Shown one piece after another: positions 59,854 to 64,000 of a stretch of 64,000 nucleotides of DNA. Each line of letters opens with the position of its first letter. The stretch's first letter is position 1. The notes under the pieces are model-generated. The model was not told where the DNA came from and ran no database searches. It saw only the letters and a list, made by a program, of their open reading frames with translations. Origin of the DNA: Acanthornis magna. Lineage: Eukaryota; Chordata; Aves; Passeriformes; Acanthizidae. The DNA is taken from NCBI GenBank assembly GCA_036785705.1, contig JAWUZG010000015.1:5905001-5969000 (forward strand), read 5' to 3'. The position numbers and the translations under genes were made by a program.

Positions 59854-61129
59854 TCTGGTGGGGATTTCTCCTTTGCGCTAAGAGAGAGCAGTAGAACCCT
59901 GAGTTAAACCGCTGGATCTAAGGCTCCAGGGCTTAACAGGTGCCTCCATTGCCAACTGCACACGTTTTAATCTGTGCCACCTATGGTGCTGAGCCCCTCT
60001 GGCCCAGTGCCAAGCTGCCCTCAGGGGGGTGGGTCAGGCTGGAGAGATCTAAAGGGCCTGGAGCTCCAGCAACACTGGCGCTGGAAAGGGCCTGCCGAGG
60101 CCATTGCAGCAGCGCCCCAACATTGCTGCTCCTCCATCTTTCTGAGGTGGAAAACGCAGGTAGTGTGTTGGGGTAATTAGCTAGGGCTAGGGTTAGGGTT
60201 CCGCCTAGGGTTAGGGTTAGGAGATCTAAAGGGCCGCGAGCTCCAGGAGCACTGGCGCTGGAAAGGGCCTGCCAAGACGAACGCGGCAAGGCCCCAACCT
60301 TGCTGCTCCCACACCTTTCTGATCTGGACCCCCCACAGGGGTGGGCACCTCGGCCCCAGCCCCAGGCTCGGGCCTAGGCTGCCCTGTGGCTCGGGCTTAG
60401 GCTTCAGAGAGCTGTGGAGTCTACAGCTGCAGGGACGCTGGCACTGGACAGGACATTGCAAGGGCATCCATCACGGCAGGCTGCTGCCAGAGACTGGATG
60501 TTCCATGGCTCTAAACATCCGGGAATGGCCTGTGTCTGCTGCGAGGGGCCAGCTGGGTTTTGCTGACGGTGAGGCCTTCAGTGCCTGCTGCGGCCCCAGA
60601 GCCGCTCCAAGGCCTGGCTGAGCTGTCAGCCCTGGACTCTTGGGCTGGCAGTGCTCACCTGGGCCCTGAGTGGCCATGTGACCAGCAGTCCCAACTGAGG
60701 GCTGGGGACATGAAGGCCATGGGGCTTAAAGGGCGCAGCATGAGGTCAGCACATGGTCACAGCCTAGAATCCTGCATGGGCTTCCTGTCCCGTCCCTGGT
60801 GCAATCCTCGGAGGTGGGAGCTCTGTGCACGTTTTTCTAGATCTCTTCTCTCCTTCTGGCTTTGTCTCTGCCTGTCTTTCTTCTCCTACTTCTCTTTGCC
60901 TAGAACTTTTGGCTAACATAGCATTTTGTATGTTTCAGGGTTCTTCTCCGTGGGGCTCAGTTGATGCTAGGTAAATGCTAAATTAACACTGAGTACTGCT
61001 CTGGTAAGTAGTTGAGAGTTGAATTCTATGTTGTATTTCATCCTTTGCCGAAGATGGTTTATTTTTGAGCATTTGATTTTGATCCTTTTGCCAGTAAGGC
61101 TTCAGTGTGATTTTCACCTCTTGACTATA
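59854..61129 (+). repeat. Monomer 48 (1,276 bp, TTCTC)
   Basis: Third carrier of G303 (with copies 12 and 15, over 40 kb away) but here with C348. A652, CAGTGCC, T753, GTGACC/AACTG, AGGT. Confidence 0.97.
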
Positions 61130-61519
61130 TCTGGTGGGGATTTCTCCTTTGCGCTAAGAGAGAGCAGTAGAACCCTGAGTTAAACCGCTGGATCTAAGGC
61201 TCCAGGGCTTAACAGGTGCCTCCATTGCCAACTGCACACGTTTTAATCTGTGCCACCTATGGTGCTGAGCCCCTCTGGCCCAGTGCCAAGCTGCCCTCAG
61301 GGGGGTGGGTCAGGCTGGAGAGATCTAAAGGGCCTGGAGCTCCAGCAACACTGGCGCTGGAAAGGGCCTGCCGAGGCCATTGCAGCAGCGCCCCAACATT
61401 GCTGCTCCTCCATCTTTCTGAGGTGGAAAACCCAGGTAGTGTGTTGGGGTAATTAGCTAGGGCTAGGGTTAGGGTTACGCCTAGGGTTAGGGTTAGGAGA
61501 TCTAAAGGGCCGCGAGCTC

Positions 61520-61523
61520 CAGA
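61520..61523. other. Single-base deletion (G) in monomer 49
   Basis: CCAGAGCAC replaces CCAGGAGCAC, a loss from a GG pair in subrepeat B. Confidence 0.95.
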
Positions 61524-62219
61524 GCACTGGCGCTGGAAAGGGCCTGCCAAGACGAACGCGGCAAGGCCCCAACCTTGCTGCTCCCACACCTTTCTGATCT
61601 GGACCCCCCACAGGGGTGGGCACCTCGGCCCCAGCCCCAGGCTCGGGCCTAGGCTGCCCTGTGGCTCGGGCTTAGGCTTCAGAGAGCTGTGGAGTCTACA
61701 GCTGCAGGGACGCTGGCACTGGACAGGACATTGCAAGGGCATCCATCACGGCAGGCTGCTGCCAGAGACTGGATGTTCCATGGCTCTAAACATCCGGGAA
61801 TGGCCTGTGTCTGCTGCGAGGGGCCAGCTGGGTTTTGCTGACGGTGAGGCCTTCAGCGCCTGCTGCGGCCCCAGAGCCGCTCCAAGGCCTGGCTGAGCTG
61901 TCAGCCCTGGACTCTTGGGCTGGCAGTGCTCACCTGGGCCCTGAGTGGCCATGTGACCAGCAGTCCCAGCTGAGGGCTGGGGACATGAAGGCCATGGGGC
62001 TTAAAGGGCGCAGCATGAGGTCAGCACATGGTCACAGCCTAGAATCCTGCATGGGCTTCCTGTCCCGTCCCTGGTGCAATCCTCGGAGGTGGGAGCTCTG
62101 TGCACGTTTTTCTAGATCTCTCCTTCTGGCTTTGTCTCTGCCTGTCTTTCTTCTCCTACTTCTCTTTGCCTAGAACTTTTGGCTAACATAGCATTTTGTA
62201 TGTTTCAGGGTTCTTCTCC

Positions 62220-62225
62220 GTGGGC
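62220..62225. other. Single-base deletion (G) in monomer 49
   Basis: GTGGGCTC replaces GTGGGGCTC, a loss from a run of four G in the exon-like module; the 65-nt segment is 64 nt here. Confidence 0.95.
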
Positions 62226-62398
62226 TCAGTTGATGCTCGACAAATGCTAAATTAACACTGAGTACTGCTCTGGTAAGTAGTTGAGAGTTGAATTCTATGT
62301 TGTATTTCATCCTTTGCCGAAGATGGTTTATTTTTGAGCATTTGATTTTGATCCTTTTGCCAGTAAGGCTTCAGTGTGATTTTCACCTCTTGACTATA

Positions 62399-63674
62399 TC
62401 TGGTGGGGATTTCTCCTTTGCGCTAAGAGAGAGCAGTAGAACCCTGAGTTAAACCGCTGGATCTAAGGCTCCAGGGCTTAACAGGTGCCTCCATTGCCAA
62501 CTGCACACGTTTTAATCTGTGCCACCTATGGTGCTGAGCCCCTCTGGCCCAGTGCCAAGCTGCCCTCAGGGGGGTGGGTCAGGCTGGAGAGATCTAAAGG
62601 GCCTGGAGCTCCAGCAACACTGGCGCTGGAAAGGGCCTGCCGAGGCCATTGCAGCAGCGCCCCAACATTGCTGCTCCTCCATCTTTCTGAGGTGGAAAAC
62701 CCAGGTAGTGTGTTGGGGTAATTAGCTAGGGCTAGGGTTAGGGTTCCGCCTAGGGTTAGGGTTAGGAGATCTAAAGGGCCGCGAGCTCCAGGAGCACTGG
62801 CGCTGGAAAGGGCCTGCCAAGACGAACGCGGCAAGGCCCCAACCTTGCTGCTCCCACACCTTTCTGATCTGGACCCCCCACAGGGGTGGGCACCTCGGCC
62901 CCAGCCCCAGGCTCGGGCCTAGGCTGCCCTGTGGCTCGGGCTTAGGCTTCAGAGAGCTGTGGAGTCTACAGCTGCAGGGACGCTGGCACTGGACAGGACA
63001 TTGCAAGGGCATCCATCACGGCAGGCTGCTGCCAGAGACTGGATGTTCCGTGGCTCTAAACATCCGGGAATGGCCTGTGTCTGTTGCGAGGGGCCAGCTG
63101 GGTTTTGCTGACGGTGAGGCCTTCAGCGCCTGCTGCGGCCCCAGAGCCGCCCCAAGGCCTGGCTGAGCTGTCAGCCCTGGACTCTTGGGCTGGCAGTGCT
63201 CACCTGGGCCCTGAGTGGCCATGAGACCAGCAGTCCCAACTGAGGGCTGGGGACATGAAGGCCATGGGGCTTAAAGGGCGCAGCATGAGGTCAGCACATG
63301 GTCACAGCCTAGAATCCTGCATGGGCTTCCTGTCCCGTCCCTGGTGCAATCCTCGGAGGTGGGAGCTCTGTGCACGTTTTTCTAGATCTCTTCTCTCCTT
63401 CTGGCTTTGTCTCTGCCTGTCTTTCTTCTCCTACTTCTCTTTGCCTAGAACTTTTGGCTAACATAGCATTTTGTATGTTTCAGGGTTCTTCTCCGTGGGG
63501 CTCAGTTGATGCTAGGTAAATGCTAAATTAACACTGAGTACTGCTCTGGTAAGTAGTTGAGAGTTGAATTCTATGTTGTATTTCATCCTTTGCCGAAGAT
63601 GGTTTATTTTTGAGCATTTGATTTTGATCCTTTTGCCAGTAAGGCTTCAGTGTGATTTTCACCTCTTGACTATA
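62399..63674 (+). repeat. Monomer 50 (1,276 bp, TTCTC)
   Basis: C348, A607, T686, GAGACC/AACTG, AGGT: the copy-16/28 type. Last complete copy. Confidence 0.97.
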
Positions 63675-63715
63675 TCTGGTGGGGATTTCTCCTTTGCGCT
63701 AAGAGAGAGCAGTAG

Positions 63716-63720
63716 AACCT
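63716..63720. other. Single-base deletion (C) in monomer 51
   Basis: GAACCTGAG replaces GAACCCTGAG, a loss from a run of three C. Confidence 0.95.
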
Positions 63721-63984
63721 GAGTTAAACCGCTGGATCTAAGGCTCCAGGGCTTAACAGGTGCCTCCATTGCCAACTGCACACGTTTTAATCTGTGCCAC
63801 CTATGGTGCTGAGCCCCTCTGGCCCAGTGCCAAGCTGCCCTCAGGGGGGTGGGTCAGGCTGGAGAGATCTAAAGGGCCTGGAGCTCCAGCAACACTGGCG
63901 CTGGAAAGGGCCTGCCGAGGCCATTGCAGCAGCGCCCCAACATTGCTGCTCCTCCATCTTTCTGAGGTGGAAAACCCAGGTAGT

Positions 63985-63987
63985 GCT
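63985..63987. other. Single-base insertion (C) in monomer 51
   Basis: TAGTGCTGTT replaces TAGTGTGTT, 15 bases from the window edge. Confidence 0.95.
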
Positions 63988-64000
63988 GTTGGGGTAATTA

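Larger units (their letters stand above)
61130..62398 (+). repeat. Monomer 49 (1,269 bp, two bases lost)
   Basis: One G is missing near 61,522 (CCAGAGCAC for CCAGGAGCAC) and one near 62,222 (GTGGGCTC for GTGGGGCTC). The first joins two minus-strand open frames into a spurious 161-codon frame. A348, A652, T753, CGAC. Confidence 0.97.
1..64000 (+). repeat. Head-to-tail satellite array, 1.27-kb monomer, 50 full copies plus one partial
   Basis: The same sequence recurs every 1,271, 1,276 or 1,280 bases from edge to edge with no interruption, inversion or inserted element. Copies 1 and 2 differ by about seven substitutions by eye, so neighbours are roughly 99% identical. Length classes come from a 5-bp duplication after offset 992 (23 of 50 copies) and an extra GGTC duplication at offset 891-894 (copies 3, 18, 22). 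Two copies are 1,270 and 1,269 bp through single-base losses. Recurrent diagnostic sites (copy-1 offsets) are 51, 261, 303, 348, 385, 416, 430, 438, 503, 509, 607, 621, 652, 667, 668, 686, 723, 753, 826, 841, 1092, 1102, 1111-1114, 1151, 1158-1159, 1196, 1207, 1236 and 1261. I do not recognise the family. Neither array boundary is inside the window. Confidence 0.98.
63675..64000 (+). repeat. Monomer 51 (partial, 326 bp)
   Basis: Cut by the window edge just before the telomeric tract. One C is missing at 63,718/63,719 (GAACCTGAG for GAACCCTGAG) and one C is extra at 63,986 (TAGTGCTGTT for TAGTGTGTT). Confidence 0.95.

Noticed and set aside
61257..61742. A 161-codon minus-strand frame in monomer 49
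   Set aside because: A fusion of two shorter frames produced by the single missing G near 61,522, which is probably a sequence error.
1..64000. CRISPR array
   Set aside because: Repeats are long, contiguous and without unique spacers, and the sequence is eukaryotic in character.

Overview
The window is a single head-to-tail tandem array and nothing else. I count 50 complete monomers plus a 326-bp partial one at the right edge, of a satellite (macrosatellite-class) repeat whose basic unit is 1,271 bp. All copies lie in the same orientation. I see no unique flanking DNA, no inserted transposon, no inversion and no gene I can defend in 64 kb. The monomer phase used here is arbitrary: copy 1 starts at base 1 because the window does.

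Organism: a eukaryote, most likely a vertebrate. Every complete monomer carries a short TTAGGG-type telomeric tract. Most recurrent substitutions are CG to TG or CG to CA changes, as expected of methylated DNA. Near-consensus U2-type splice signals are present on the + strand. There is no operon, ribosome-binding-site or other prokaryotic signature. I do not recognise the family and cannot name a species. A subtelomeric or pericentromeric location is plausible but not shown.

Monomer anatomy (offsets in copy 1): 1-118 entry segment; about 119-670 GC-rich core made of three diverged subrepeats about 180 bp apart, with the telomeric tract at 328-368; about 671-960 GC-rich segment with no recognisable content; 976-1045 long polypyrimidine run with the 5-bp length polymorphism; 1055-1151 an exon-like module (branch-point-like CTAAC, acceptor CAG at 1080, 65 nt, donor GTAAGT at 1146); 1152-1271 AT-rich tail.

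Array structure: there are three length classes, 1,271, 1,276 (+5 bp) and 1,280 (+5 and +4 bp), both insertions being short local duplications. Allele patterns show multi-monomer duplications: a 7-monomer block of 8,912 bp (copies 29-35 and 36-42, nearly identical), an older 4-monomer block of 5,093 bp (copies 17-20 and 21-24), and a 3-monomer shift linking copies 11-12 with 14-15. Alleles are regionally clustered, as expected of local unequal exchange and conversion. Five single-base indels occur, all in the last 6 kb, which suggests reduced base accuracy near a contig or read edge.

Many short open frames recur on both strands, but they are overlapping by-products of a homogenised GC-rich repeat and are not annotated as genes. 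The most interesting candidate biology is the exon-like module combined with TTAGGG tracts on the same strand: if the array is transcribed, the RNA would carry UUAGGG tracts and could be spliced into concatenated 65-nt exons.
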